From NCBI RefSeq assembly GCF_001507665.1, contig NZ_CP013910.1:1-17500 (forward strand): a stretch of DNA of 17,500 nucleotides. The letters are read 5' to 3'. Origin of the DNA: Deinococcus actinosclerus. GTDB taxonomy: Bacteria; Deinococcota; Deinococci; Deinococcales; Deinococcaceae. Under the pieces are notes generated by a model. It was not told the origin of the DNA. It searched no databases and saw nothing but the letters and a program-made list of their open reading frames with translations. Each line of letters begins with the position of its first letter. The stretch's first letter is position 1. Made by a program: the position numbers and the translations under genes. Shown one piece after another: positions 1 through 10,559 of this stretch.

Positions 1-1374
1 ATCTCGCAGGAAATCTGGTCGGACGTGCTGGGGTACGTCCGCAAGAACATTACAGAGGTCGAGTACCACACCTGGTTCGCGCCGGTGAAGAACCTGGGCG
101 TGCAGGACGGCTCGCTGGTGCTGGGCGTGCGCAACTCCTTCGCGCAGGAGTGGTTCCGCAAGAACTACCTCAAACTCCTGGAGGACGCGCTGCGTAGCCT
201 GGGCGCGCAGAACCCGCAGGTGAGTTTCCAGGTGCTGCCCGCCGCGCAGGACGCGCTGCTGCTGCCCAGCGACCCGCCCCCGCCGCCCAGCGTGCCTGCG
301 CCGCGCGCCCCGGCGCCCACCTTCACGGAGAACCGCAAGGTGCTGAACCCGAAGTACACCTTCGAGAACTTCGTGGTGGGCCCGAACAACAACCTCGCGC
401 ACGCGGCGGCCCTGGCGGTCGCGGAGTCCCCCGGCAAGGCGTACAACCCGCTGTTCATCTACGGGGACGTGGGCCTGGGGAAAACCCACCTGATGCACGC
501 CGTCGGGCACTACATGCTCGAGCGATTCCCAGGGAAGCGGGTGGAGTACGTGTCGACCGAGTCGTTCACGAACGACCTGATCAACGCGATCCGCGACGAC
601 AAGATGACTCAGTTCCGCAACCGCTACCGCAGCGTGGACCTGCTGCTGGTAGACGATATCCAGTTCCTGGCGGGCAAGGAGCGCACGCAGGAGGAGTTCT
701 TCCACACCTTCAACGCGCTGTACGAGAACCACAAGCAGATCATCCTGAGTTCCGACCGGCCGCCGAAGGATATCCAGACGCTGGAGGGCCGCCTGCGCAG
801 CCGCTTCGAGTGGGGCCTGATCACGGACATCCAGTCGCCGGAGTACGAGACGCGCGTGGCGATCCTGAAGATGAACGCGGAGCACAACCGCATCGACATC
901 CCGCAGGAGGTGCTGGAACTCATCGCGCGGCAGGTGACGAGCAACATCCGCGAGCTCGAGGGCGCGCTGATGCGGGTGGTGGCGTTCTCCAGCCTGAACA
1001 ACGTCCCCTTTTCACGGGCGGTGGCGGCCAAGGCGCTGAGCAACGTGTTCGCGCCGCAGGAAGTGAAGGTGGAGATGATGGACGTGCTGCGGCAGGTGGC
1101 CGCGCAGTTCAACATGCCACCCGACGTGATCCGCGGCTCAGGGCGCGTGCGTGACGTGGTCCAGGCGCGGCAGGTGGCGCAGTACCTGATCCGTGAGCTG
1201 ACCGATCATTCCCTGCCGGAGATCGGGCAGTTCTTCGGGCGGGATCACTCGACGGTCATGCACGCGATCAGCAAGGTCTCGGAACAGATGGGCAAGGACA
1301 GTGAACTGACGGCGGCGGTCGACCTGCTGCGCCGCCGGATGAAGGGTCAGGACGACGAGGATTCCGATGCGTAA
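1..1374 (+). CDS. dnaA: Chromosomal replication initiator protein DnaA (5' end cut by window)
   Basis: AAA+ ATPase that binds 9-bp DnaA boxes at oriC, opens the duplex and loads the DnaB helicase. The frame is open from base 1 and reads [16 protein letters not shown], the start of DnaA domain I, so initiation lies at or just before the window edge. A GTG at 25 is possible but would remove conserved domain I residues. A Pro/Ala-rich linker (domain II) spans about 265-330. Domain III has Walker [10 protein letters not shown] at 463-489 and Walker B LLLVDDI at 640-660. Domain IV carries the box-binding signature [11 protein letters not shown] at 1237-1269. The protein ends in an acidic tail. It lies directly upstream of the DnaA-box array and dnaN, the classical bacterial origin order. 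Identity is certain; only the exact first codon is unresolved. Confidence 0.97.
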   Translation: MSQEIWSDVLGYVRKNITEVEYHTWFAPVKNLGVQDGSLVLGVRNSFAQEWFRKNYLKLLEDALRSLGAQNPQVSFQVLPAAQDALLLPSDPPPPPSVPAPRAPAPTFTENRKVLNPKYTFENFVVGPNNNLAHAAALAVAESPGKAYNPLFIYGDVGLGKTHLMHAVGHYMLERFPGKRVEYVSTESFTNDLINAIRDDKMTQFRNRYRSVDLLLVDDIQFLAGKERTQEEFFHTFNALYENHKQIILSSDRPPKDIQTLEGRLRSRFEWGLITDIQSPEYETRVAILKMNAEHNRIDIPQEVLELIARQVTSNIRELEGALMRVVAFSSLNNVPFSRAVAAKALSNVFAPQEVKVEMMDVLRQVAAQFNMPPDVIRGSGRVRDVVQARQVAQYLIRELTDHSLPEIGQFFGRDHSTVMHAISKVSEQMGKDSELTAAVDLLRRRMKGQDDEDSDA

Positions 1375-1450
1375 TTCGGCCAACTCGGTCTCCTTGGATC
1401 AGAATAAGTTCCATTTTACGTTCCAAACACCTGTGCTGCATTTCACGAGC

Positions 1451-1657
1451 TGTGGAAAACCCTGTGGAAAAGCTGTGGATAACCAGGGGTTTTCCTGTGG
1501 AAAAGTCTGTGGATAATCCAACGCCCTGAGAGGCTGTGGATAAGTCCCGAAGTTATCCACAGGTTATCCACAGGAAAGTGCCAGTTATCCACAATTTTGT
1601 CCACAGCGCAGATGTGCGCCCAGCGCGGCCCCAGGCCACTTATCCACAGTTTCCACA
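1451..1657. promoter_or_regulatory. DnaA-box array of oriC (12 sites)
   Basis: Seven sites match TTATCCACA exactly. On the + strand they read TGTGGATAA at 1474, 1508 and 1535, and TTATCCACA at 1553, 1564, 1585 and 1640. One- or two-base variants are TGTGGAAAA at 1451, 1463 and 1496, TTGTCCACA at 1597 and GTTTCCACA at 1649. The six sites left of 1545 all face one way and the six right of 1550 all face the other. The last site abuts the trio and AT-rich segment. Confidence 0.95.
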
Positions 1658-1661
1658 GGCC

Positions 1662-1710
1662 CTATTACTACTACTACTATCTTTTTTAAGTTTAAAAACA
1701 GATAAAAGAT
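1662..1710 (+). promoter_or_regulatory. DnaA-trio run and AT-rich unwinding element
   Basis: CTA-TTA-CTA-CTA-CTA-CTA at 1662-1679 is six in-register triplets, the complement of the 3'-GAT/AAT-5' DnaA-trio described for Bacillus subtilis. A GGCC spacer separates it from the DnaA box ending at 1657, matching the box / GC cluster / trio layout. An AT-rich stretch rich in T and A runs follows to about 1710, consistent with a duplex-unwinding element on the dnaN side. Confidence 0.8.
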
Positions 1711-1733
1711 AGGGACCAGACAGAGAGGCACGC

Positions 1734-2816
<1,083 letters not shown>

Positions 2817-2817
2817 G

Positions 2818-2842
2818 GCGGCGGGCCGGTGGGGCACGCCGC
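2818..2842 (+). terminator. Possible weak terminator hairpin after dnaN
   Basis: GCGGCG at 2818-2823 pairs perfectly with CGCCGC at 2837-2842 across a 13-nt loop, one base after the dnaN stop. There is no T-run after it, so it may be only a transcript-end stabiliser or a weak terminator. Confidence 0.3.
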
Positions 2843-2899
2843 TTCACCTGTCTGCACCGGAAGTTGAACCGGGTGCATCTTTCTGCGGGGGCACCCGCT

Positions 2900-4233
<1,334 letters not shown>

Positions 4234-4241
4234 CCACGGCA

Positions 4242-4274
4242 GGCGGGCGGCGGGGGTGACCCTGACCGCCCGCC
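4242..4274 (+). terminator. GC-rich hairpin between eno and pyk
   Basis: GGCGGGCGG (4242-4250) pairs perfectly with CCGCCCGCC (4266-4274) over a 15-nt loop, 8 nt after the eno stop. There is no U-run, so it is more likely a partial terminator, mRNA-stabilising stem or processing barrier between the cistrons than a full stop. Confidence 0.4.
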
Positions 4275-4302
4275 GCCTTCCCGCGCTTGGAAAGGATTCC
4301 AG

Positions 4303-5745
4303 ATGAAACAGATTGACCGCGCCACCAAGATCGTTGCCACCGTCGGGCCCGCCAGCCGCACCCCGGACGTGCTGGGCCGCATGATTGACGCCGGACTGAA
4401 CGTCGTCCGCATGAACTTCAGCCACGGTGATCCCGAGGACCACCGCCAGACCGTGCAGATGGTGCGCGAACTGGCCGCCCAGAAGGGCGTCACCATCGGC
4501 ATCCTGCAGGACCTCCAGGGGCCGAAGATCCGCGTCGCCCGCTTCAAGGACGGCAGCGTGACCCTCGCCCCCGGCGACAAGTTCACCATCACCATGGACG
4601 ACGTCGAGGGTGACGAGACCCGCGTGGGCACCACCTACAAGGACCTCGTGCGCGACGTGCACCCCGGCATGGCCCTGCTGCTCGACGACGGCAACATGGC
4701 CCTGCGCGTCGAGGGTGTGCGCGGCAACGACGTGCTGACCACCGTCGTGATCGGCGGCGTCCTGAAGAACAACAAGGGCATCAACGTGCCCGAGGCCGAC
4801 CTGAGCGTCCCCGCACTGTCTGAGAAGGACGTGCAGGACATGGAGTTCGGCGCGGAACTGGGCGTGGACTGGGTGGCGCTGAGCTTCGTGCGCTCCCGCG
4901 ACGACCTGCTGCTGGCCCGCCACTACATGTCCCGCTTCGGCAGCCGCGCCAAGCTGATGGCGAAGATCGAGAAGCCGCAGGCCGTGGACCGCTTCGAGGA
5001 CATCTTGAAGGAAGTGGACGGCATCATGGTGGCGCGCGGCGACCTGGGCGTCGAGATGCGCCCCGAGCAGGTGCCGACCATCCAGAAGCGCATCATCCGC
5101 ATGTGCCGCGAGGCGGGCAAGCCCGTGATCACGGCCACGCAGATGCTCGAAAGCATGATCAGCCTGCCGCGCCCCACCCGCGCCGAGGCGTCCGACGTGG
5201 CGAACGCCATCTACGACGGCACCGACGCCGTGATGCTCTCGGCGGAGTCGGCCGCCGGGATGTACCCGGTCGAGTCGGTCGCCATGATGGCCCGCATCGC
5301 CCGTGAGGCCGAGGGCAGCGAGCACTACAAGATGCTCCAGCGCTCCCTGGTGATCGACACGGAACTGGCACAGGACGCCATCGCGTCGGCGGCGTGCAGC
5401 ATCGGCGAGAAGCTGGACTCCCCGGCGATCGTGACCTTCACGAGCACTGGAGGCGCGGCGGCCCGCATCGCCAAGAACCGGCCCCCGCTGGCGATCCTGG
5501 CCCTGACGCCCAACGAGCAGACCCGCAACCAGCTGGCGCTCTCCTGGGGCGTCGTGCCGGTGCTCAGCGAGGATCCCCGCAACACCGACGACATGGTCCG
5601 CATCGCCAACGACGAGCTGCGCCGCAGCAAGCTGGCCGACGTGGGCGACCGCTACGTGATCACGGCGGGCGTGCCCTTCGGCGTGCGCGGCACCACGAAC
5701 ATGCTGCGCGTCGAGCGCCTGCGCGAGGACCTGCTGCAACCCTGA
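4303..5745 (+). CDS. pyk: Pyruvate kinase
   Basis: Catalyses phosphoenolpyruvate + ADP to pyruvate + ATP, the final step of glycolysis. The 480 residues fit the bacterial family. The start MKQIDRATKIVATVGPASR is preceded by GGAAAGGA at 4289-4296. Landmarks in order are NFSHGDPEDHR (nucleotide/phosphate site), LQDLQGPKIR, the B-domain cap, AKIEKPQAVD with the catalytic lysine, the metal-binding segment MVARGDLGVEM, ITATQMLESMI and DGTDAVMLSAESA. The last roughly 120 residues are the regulatory C domain. The gene lies downstream of eno and converges with tyrS. Confidence 0.97.
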   Translation: MKQIDRATKIVATVGPASRTPDVLGRMIDAGLNVVRMNFSHGDPEDHRQTVQMVRELAAQKGVTIGILQDLQGPKIRVARFKDGSVTLAPGDKFTITMDDVEGDETRVGTTYKDLVRDVHPGMALLLDDGNMALRVEGVRGNDVLTTVVIGGVLKNNKGINVPEADLSVPALSEKDVQDMEFGAELGVDWVALSFVRSRDDLLLARHYMSRFGSRAKLMAKIEKPQAVDRFEDILKEVDGIMVARGDLGVEMRPEQVPTIQKRIIRMCREAGKPVITATQMLESMISLPRPTRAEASDVANAIYDGTDAVMLSAESAAGMYPVESVAMMARIAREAEGSEHYKMLQRSLVIDTELAQDAIASAACSIGEKLDSPAIVTFTSTGGAAARIAKNRPPLAILALTPNEQTRNQLALSWGVVPVLSEDPRNTDDMVRIANDELRRSKLADVGDRYVITAGVPFGVRGTTNMLRVERLREDLLQP

Positions 5746-5795
5746 CCGCGCTGCACCCGGTCACCACCGCCAAAATTCAGGGATTCGTCAGATTT

Positions 5796-5921
5796 TTATC
5801 CACAGGGACGGGCTTTTTCCACACCGACCCTGTGGATAACTGCTGGGTTGTACACAGGCTTTTGCTGCGCCCAGCGGCCATCCACAGGTGGGGACAGTTG
5901 TCCACAGCGACCTGTGCATAA
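5796..5921. promoter_or_regulatory. Second DnaA-box cluster between pyk and tyrS
   Basis: The convergent pyk/tyrS gap (5746-6015) contains seven DnaA-box-like 9-mers within 126 nt. Perfect sites are TTATCCACA at 5796 and TGTGGATAA at 5831. Close variants are TTTTCCACA at 5815, TTGTCCACA at 5898 and TGTGCATAA at 5913. Weaker sites are TTGTACACA at 5848 and CCATCCACA at 5878. There is no trio run or long AT tract. Because the flanking genes converge, this is not the promoter region of either. It is best read as a DnaA-binding locus, with titration or auxiliary origin function as inference. Confidence 0.8.
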
Positions 5922-6015
5922 CTTTCCCCGCCCATACAGACCTGAAGGTTCAATGAAGACCGGGCCCCTGCGGCCCTGGGAGGCCCGTGAAGGCCCCATG
6001 AAGCCGCCGGGTGGA

Positions 6016-7383
<1,368 letters not shown>

Positions 7384-7418
7384 TCAGGCGCCTCATACCG
7401 CTCAGGCTACCACGCGTG

Positions 7419-8282
7419 TCACGGCTGCGCGGGTGGGGGCGCGGAGGTCTGCGCGGCCGGGACGGTCACGCCGCCGGGCAGCGTGGTCTTCTGGTCGCGG
7501 GTCGCCCCCACCAGCATCGCGGAGGTGAGTCCGGTCACCGAGCTGAAATCCGCGCCGCTGAGATCCGCCTGCTGGAAGGTGGAGCCTGTCACGTCCGCAC
7601 CCGTGAAATCCGCGCCGGTCAGCTTCGCGTTCCGGAACGTCACCGCTTTCAGGGTGGCGCCCCGGAACACCCCGCGCGTGAAATCCGAACCTTCGAACAG
7701 GCCGCCGCTCAGGTCGCTGCGCGAGAACACCAGCCCGCGGAAATCCGCATGGCTCAGCATCAGGTTCCGGGCGCTGATCCGGCCCATGTCGATGTTCTCC
7801 ACGTCCCCACGGTACGCCAGGGCGGCAAAGACGGCGCGGGTCTCCTCGGCCGCCGGCTCCTCACTCACAGTCTGCGCGCGGCCCGCCTGAGTGACCGGGC
7901 TGTTCACGCGCATGTACGCGGCCAGCAGTCGGGTCGCCACCTCGCGCCGCTCCGGGCTGCTCTGCGCCACCTGACCCAGCAGCGCGATCCCGCCCACGCG
8001 GGTGGTGAGGTCGCTGCCGGCCAGCATTTCCACAGCGCTCTGGAAGCGGTTGGCGGCCTGCGTGTCCCGGTACTGCGCCTGGGACTGCAGGGCGCTGAAC
8101 AGCGCGATCAGTACCGTGACCAGGGTCGCCAGGATCGGCACGACGTCCAGTACGGCCTTCAGTCGGCCGGTCCGCTCCTTCTCACGCTGCCGCTGGGTGC
8201 GTTCCTGCTCCTGCTCGGTGCGCTCCTGTTCAACGGCCAGCGCCGCGGCGCTCGGCCCCAGATCCGTTGACGGTGAGGGCAT
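7419..8282 (-). CDS. Membrane-anchored pentapeptide-repeat protein
   Basis: A 287-residue protein of unknown function. In order: a Glu/Arg/Gln-rich, probably coiled-coil segment (about 17-42), a hydrophobic helix (about 44-66, DVVPILATLVTVLIALF), and a helical module like those preceding pentapeptide repeats in many bacteria (about 79-127, with AVEMLAGSDLTTRVGGIALLGQVA). Then come about 17 pentapeptide repeats (about 171-257, e.g. LSGAD, FTGAD, LTGAD), which should fold as a right-handed quadrilateral beta-helix, and a short Pro/Ala tail. The ATG at 8282 was chosen over a GTG at 8300; neither has a clear SD. The gene is divergent from the MOSC gene. No link to gyrase protection can be drawn from sequence alone. 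Confidence 0.85.
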   Translation of the reverse strand: MPSPSTDLGPSAAALAVEQERTEQEQERTQRQREKERTGRLKAVLDVVPILATLVTVLIALFSALQSQAQYRDTQAANRFQSAVEMLAGSDLTTRVGGIALLGQVAQSSPERREVATRLLAAYMRVNSPVTQAGRAQTVSEEPAAEETRAVFAALAYRGDVENIDMGRISARNLMLSHADFRGLVFSRSDLSGGLFEGSDFTRGVFRGATLKAVTFRNAKLTGADFTGADVTGSTFQQADLSGADFSSVTGLTSAMLVGATRDQKTTLPGGVTVPAAQTSAPPPAQP

Positions 8283-8407
8283 GGCCTGACAGTGTTTCAC
8301 GGGGACGGGCGGCGCGGACAGAACCCTGGTGGGGGACGGTTGACGCCGCGCCTCCGGGCCTCTTCAGCTGAGGGTATGAGCTTCCCGCATCGGCAGCTCG
8401 GAATCGC

Positions 8408-8413
8408 TAGCAT
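8408..8413 (+). promoter_or_regulatory. TANNNT -10 box of a probable leaderless promoter (MOSC gene)
   Basis: TAGCAT at 8408-8413 ends 7 nt before the GTG at 8421. No SD is present. The spacing matches the -10/start arrangement reported for leaderless mRNAs in Deinococcus. No clear -35 is visible. Confidence 0.45.
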
Positions 8414-8420
8414 GCCCGCT

Positions 8421-8990
8421 GTGAAGACCATTCAGGAGTTGCGTGACACCTTTCCCCGGCCCGGCGCAGTCGAGTGGCTGGGGCTGCGCCCCGCGCGCCG
8501 CGCCCCCGTGCAGGCGGTCACGGTGGTCGAGGCGCACCCGCTGGTGGGACTCATCGGCGATCACGGGAAACTCGCGCCGCCGCGCCTGACGGCCCTGACC
8601 GGGGAGGCCGGGGAGGCCGGGCGCCCCGCGAACGCCCCGGCCGTTCCCGGTGGGCCCGGGCGGCGGCAGGTGACGCTCATCCAGGCCGAGCACCTGCCTG
8701 TGATCGCCGCGCTGGCCGGGCTGGATGAGGTGAGCCCGGCGCAGCTGCGCCGCAACATCGCCGTGCGCGGCATTCCGCTGCTGGCGCTGAAGGACCGGCG
8801 GTTCCAGATCGGCGAGGTGATCCTGGAGGGGACCGGCGAGTGCCACCCCTGCTCACGCATGGAGGAGACCCTGGGTGAGGGCGGGTACAACGCGGTGCGC
8901 GGGCACGGGGGCCTGACCGCCCGCGTGATCCGGGGCGGCGTGATCCGCCTGGGGGACGAGGTGCGCCCCCTCCCGGGCGCCGTGACCTGA
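8421..8990 (+). CDS. MOSC-domain protein
   Basis: A 189-residue protein with a MOSC (molybdenum cofactor sulfurase C-terminal) fold. Family members act as sulfur or molybdenum-cofactor carriers or detoxifying enzymes; the substrate here is unknown. The C-terminal half carries the hallmarks: QLRRNIAVRGIPLLAL (108-123), FQIGEVILEG, and CHPCSRME with Cys141 and Cys144, followed by GHGGLTARVIRGGVIRLGDEV. A low-complexity Gly/Ala/Pro loop lies at about 61-80. The GTG at 8421 (reading MKTIQELRDTFPRPG) is preferred because the alternative ATG at 8412 overlaps the probable -10 box; ATG 8412 would add three residues. The next gene starts 22 nt downstream with its own probable promoter. Confidence 0.85.
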   Translation: MKTIQELRDTFPRPGAVEWLGLRPARRAPVQAVTVVEAHPLVGLIGDHGKLAPPRLTALTGEAGEAGRPANAPAVPGGPGRRQVTLIQAEHLPVIAALAGLDEVSPAQLRRNIAVRGIPLLALKDRRFQIGEVILEGTGECHPCSRMEETLGEGGYNAVRGHGGLTARVIRGGVIRLGDEVRPLPGAVT

Positions 8991-8999
8991 AGGGCCCGC

Positions 9000-9005
9000 T
9001 ATGCT
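9000..9005 (+). promoter_or_regulatory. TANNNT -10 box of a probable leaderless promoter (YqhA-like gene)
   Basis: TATGCT at 9000-9005 is followed by exactly 7 nt and then the ATG at 9013, with no SD in between. This geometry is the deinococcal leaderless signature and argues for ATG 9013 rather than the in-frame ATG at 9001, which lies inside the box. Confidence 0.5.
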
Positions 9006-9012
9006 GGGCGGC

Positions 9013-9567
9013 ATGCCCAAACGTCCCGCCCCGCCCCTGAGCCGCACGCGGCGCGTCACGCTGGCGGGCGCGTTCGGGTTCACGCGCCTGATCGTGGAGC
9101 TGGGCGTGCTGAGTTCCTTCGCGTTCAGCCTCGCGCTGTTCGTCGCGGCCATCGCGCAGGCGTACGTGACGATCCGCGCGGCGCTGGGTGACCTGGGCGA
9201 GGCGCACACCACCAAGAGCCTGATCGTCGCGGCGGTCGAGCAGGCCGACACGCTGCTGGTGGGCGTGGCGCTGCTGATCATCTCGTTCGGCTTGCAGGCG
9301 CTGTTCGTGGGCCGCGTGCAGAACGTGCCCCGCTGGCTGCACATCGACTCCTTCGACGACCTGAAACAGAAACTGATCGGGATCGTGATCGTGGCGCTCA
9401 GCGTGAACTTCTTCAGCGTCGCGCTGGAATGGAAGGGCGGGTCCGACATCCTGGTGTACGGCGCGGCCATCGCCGCCGTGATTCTCGCGGTGGGCGCGTA
9501 CTCCGTGATTCTCTCGCGCCTCGGGCACCGCCCGGACGCTCCTGAAGACCAGCATGCCGAACCTTGA
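9013..9567 (+). CDS. YqhA/UPF0114-family membrane protein
   Basis: A 184-residue integral membrane protein of unknown function. Four hydrophobic segments are visible at about 30-52, 79-99, 121-139 and 147-168. The segment VEQADTLLVGVALLIISFG...LF followed by PRWLHIDSFDDLKQKLIGIVIV is typical of the UPF0114/YqhA family (paired Asp in the membrane helix, a P-x-WL motif, then an LK-x-KL helix). The N-terminus is basic (RTRRVT), consistent with a cytoplasmic start. The 3' end overlaps trmK by 14 nt, implying co-transcription and translational coupling. Family assignment is by pattern recognition. Confidence 0.75.
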   Translation: MPKRPAPPLSRTRRVTLAGAFGFTRLIVELGVLSSFAFSLALFVAAIAQAYVTIRAALGDLGEAHTTKSLIVAAVEQADTLLVGVALLIISFGLQALFVGRVQNVPRWLHIDSFDDLKQKLIGIVIVALSVNFFSVALEWKGGSDILVYGAAIAAVILAVGAYSVILSRLGHRPDAPEDQHAEP

Positions 9568-10231
9568 CGCGCGCCTCCAGGCGGCCCTGCACCTGATCCA
9601 GGCCGACATGCACGCCGACATCGGCAGTGACCACGCGCACCTCCCGATCAGGCTGGCCCAGCTGGGCCGCATCACGCGCGGCGTGATCGTCGAGGTGAAC
9701 CCAGGCCCGCTGGAGCACGCCCGCGTGAACGTCGCCCGCGCGGGCCTCACGGACCGCCTGGAGGTCCGCGCCGGAAACGGCCTGGCCCCGCTGGCGCCCG
9801 GTGAAGTGCAGAGTGCCAGCATGACCGGTATGGGCGCGCAGACCATGCTGGGCATCCTGACCCGCACGCCAGGGCGCGTGCCGGACGCGCTGGTGCTGCA
9901 GCCGAACGACAGCCCGGAACCGCTGCGCCGCTGGGCGCAGGAACGCGGCTACCACGTCGCGGCGGAGGTCCTGGCCCCCGGCTTCTGGCGGTACCCGGTG
10001 CTGAGGCTGGAACGCCAGTCCGGCCCTGACCCGGCCTACGCAGGTCTGCCCGGGAACGCGGCCCTGCGCTACGGCCCTCTGCTGCTACGTGGGGGGAACG
10101 AGTTGCTGCGTGAACAGGTCGCGGCGGATATCGCCCGCCTGACTCTGCTGGCCGCCCCAGGCCGCGCCGCCGAGCACGACCTGCACGTCGCGCAGAGCGC
10201 CGCCGTGTGGCTCTCAGGAAATAGAAAATAA
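9554..10231 (+). CDS. trmK: tRNA (adenine(22)-N1)-methyltransferase TrmK-like
   Basis: SAM-dependent Rossmann-fold methyltransferase. TrmK methylates N1 of A22 in the D-loop of tRNA. The 225 residues match the family length. The diagnostic motif I ADIGSDHAHLP is at 21-31; it is followed by GVIVEVNPGPLEHAR, AGNGLAPL, the MTGMG segment resembling the IAGMGG motif of Bacillus TrmK, and LQPNDSPEPLRRW. The start lies inside the preceding membrane-protein gene (14-nt overlap) with only a weak upstream purine stretch, so coupling is likely. The stop codon overlaps the U-tract of a minus-strand terminator. The gene converges on rny. Confidence 0.88.
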   Translation: MPNLDARLQAALHLIQADMHADIGSDHAHLPIRLAQLGRITRGVIVEVNPGPLEHARVNVARAGLTDRLEVRAGNGLAPLAPGEVQSASMTGMGAQTMLGILTRTPGRVPDALVLQPNDSPEPLRRWAQERGYHVAAEVLAPGFWRYPVLRLERQSGPDPAYAGLPGNAALRYGPLLLRGGNELLREQVAADIARLTLLAAPGRAAEHDLHVAQSAAVWLSGNRK

Positions 10232-10252
10232 AAAACCCGCCTTCTTCGGCGG
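10225..10252 (-). terminator. Intrinsic terminator of copy A
   Basis: In the minus strand CCGCC, a 6-nt loop and GGCGG are followed by G and TTTTTTATTTT (10235-10225). This is a textbook rho-independent terminator. It ends within the trmK stop codon and would block transcription antisense to trmK. Confidence 0.85.
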
Positions 10253-10262
10253 TGATAGGAAA

Positions 10263-10291
10263 AATATAGCGCGGTATGCAGGTTCGGTCAA
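10263..10291 (-). promoter_or_regulatory. Sigma70-type promoter of copy A
   Basis: Minus-strand TTGACC (10291-10286), 17-nt spacer, TATATT (10268-10263). AT-rich sequence (AAAATTT at about 10309-10315) lies upstream like an UP element. The expected start, about 7 nt downstream near 10256, is only 4 nt before the terminator stem, giving a predicted RNA of about 32 nt. Confidence 0.65.
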
Positions 10292-10491
10292 GTCCTGCGC
10301 GCCGAACGAAAATTTGTCGTGCCAGACGTTCTTCTGTCATGAGCGGCGGCCGGAAACTATGCAGTCGGGTACGCCCGGACGGTGCTGATCTTCCCGCCGC
10401 AGCTGCCGCGCGTCGGACGGGGGGTGTCCGGTTGCCTGATCGTCAGGTGAGAGGGGCTCCCAGTGGTGGCTCGCACAGGGTTACCGAGCCT

Positions 10492-10520
10492 AAAACAAAA
10501 AAGCCGTCCTTCGCGGACGG
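10492..10520 (-). terminator. Intrinsic terminator of copy B
   Basis: In the minus strand CCGTCC, a GCGAA loop and GGACGG are followed by C and TTTTTTGTTTT (10502-10492). Strong rho-independent terminator. Compared with copy A the stem has changed on both arms, so pairing is conserved. Confidence 0.87.
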
Positions 10521-10530
10521 TGATAAAGAC

Positions 10531-10559
10531 AGAATACCCCGGTATGCAGGGCGTGTCAA
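10531..10559 (-). promoter_or_regulatory. Near-consensus sigma70 promoter of copy B
   Basis: Minus-strand TTGACA (10559-10554), exactly 17-nt spacer, TATTCT (10536-10531), with an A/T run at about 10578-10583 upstream. The expected start near 10524 lies 4 nt before the terminator stem. The spacer and -10 region contain ATACC-CC-GGTAT, an operator-like inverted repeat. Confidence 0.75.

Larger units (their letters stand above)
1375..1733. other. oriC: oriC, dnaA-dnaN intergenic replication origin
   Basis: This non-coding interval between dnaA and dnaN contains a dense array of DnaA-box-like 9-mers (1451-1657), a DnaA-trio run (1662-1679) and an AT-rich tract (about 1680-1710) in otherwise GC-rich DNA. 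That combination between dnaA and dnaN is the standard bacterial origin. The left part (1375-1450) shows no boxes. The promoter of dnaN must lie in the right part, but I could not single out a convincing -35/-10 pair there. Confidence 0.93.
10225..10364 (-). repeat. Promoter-terminator repeat, copy A
   Basis: Imperfect repeat of the element at 10492-10630. Shared blocks keep the same spacing at an offset of 267-269 nt: A-tract plus hairpin, TGAT, GGTATGCAGG, GTCAAG, CGTGCCAGACG and a second TATGCAG. Read on the minus strand it is an AT-rich patch, a sigma70-type promoter and an intrinsic terminator in direct succession. No protein-coding content is supported. Confidence 0.75.

Noticed and set aside
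5962..5996. Four GGCCC blocks spaced 9-10 nt downstream of tyrS
   Set aside because: Helical phasing is curious, but no convincing stem or U-run forms. Expected noise in GC-rich DNA, perhaps a weak tyrS 3' structure.
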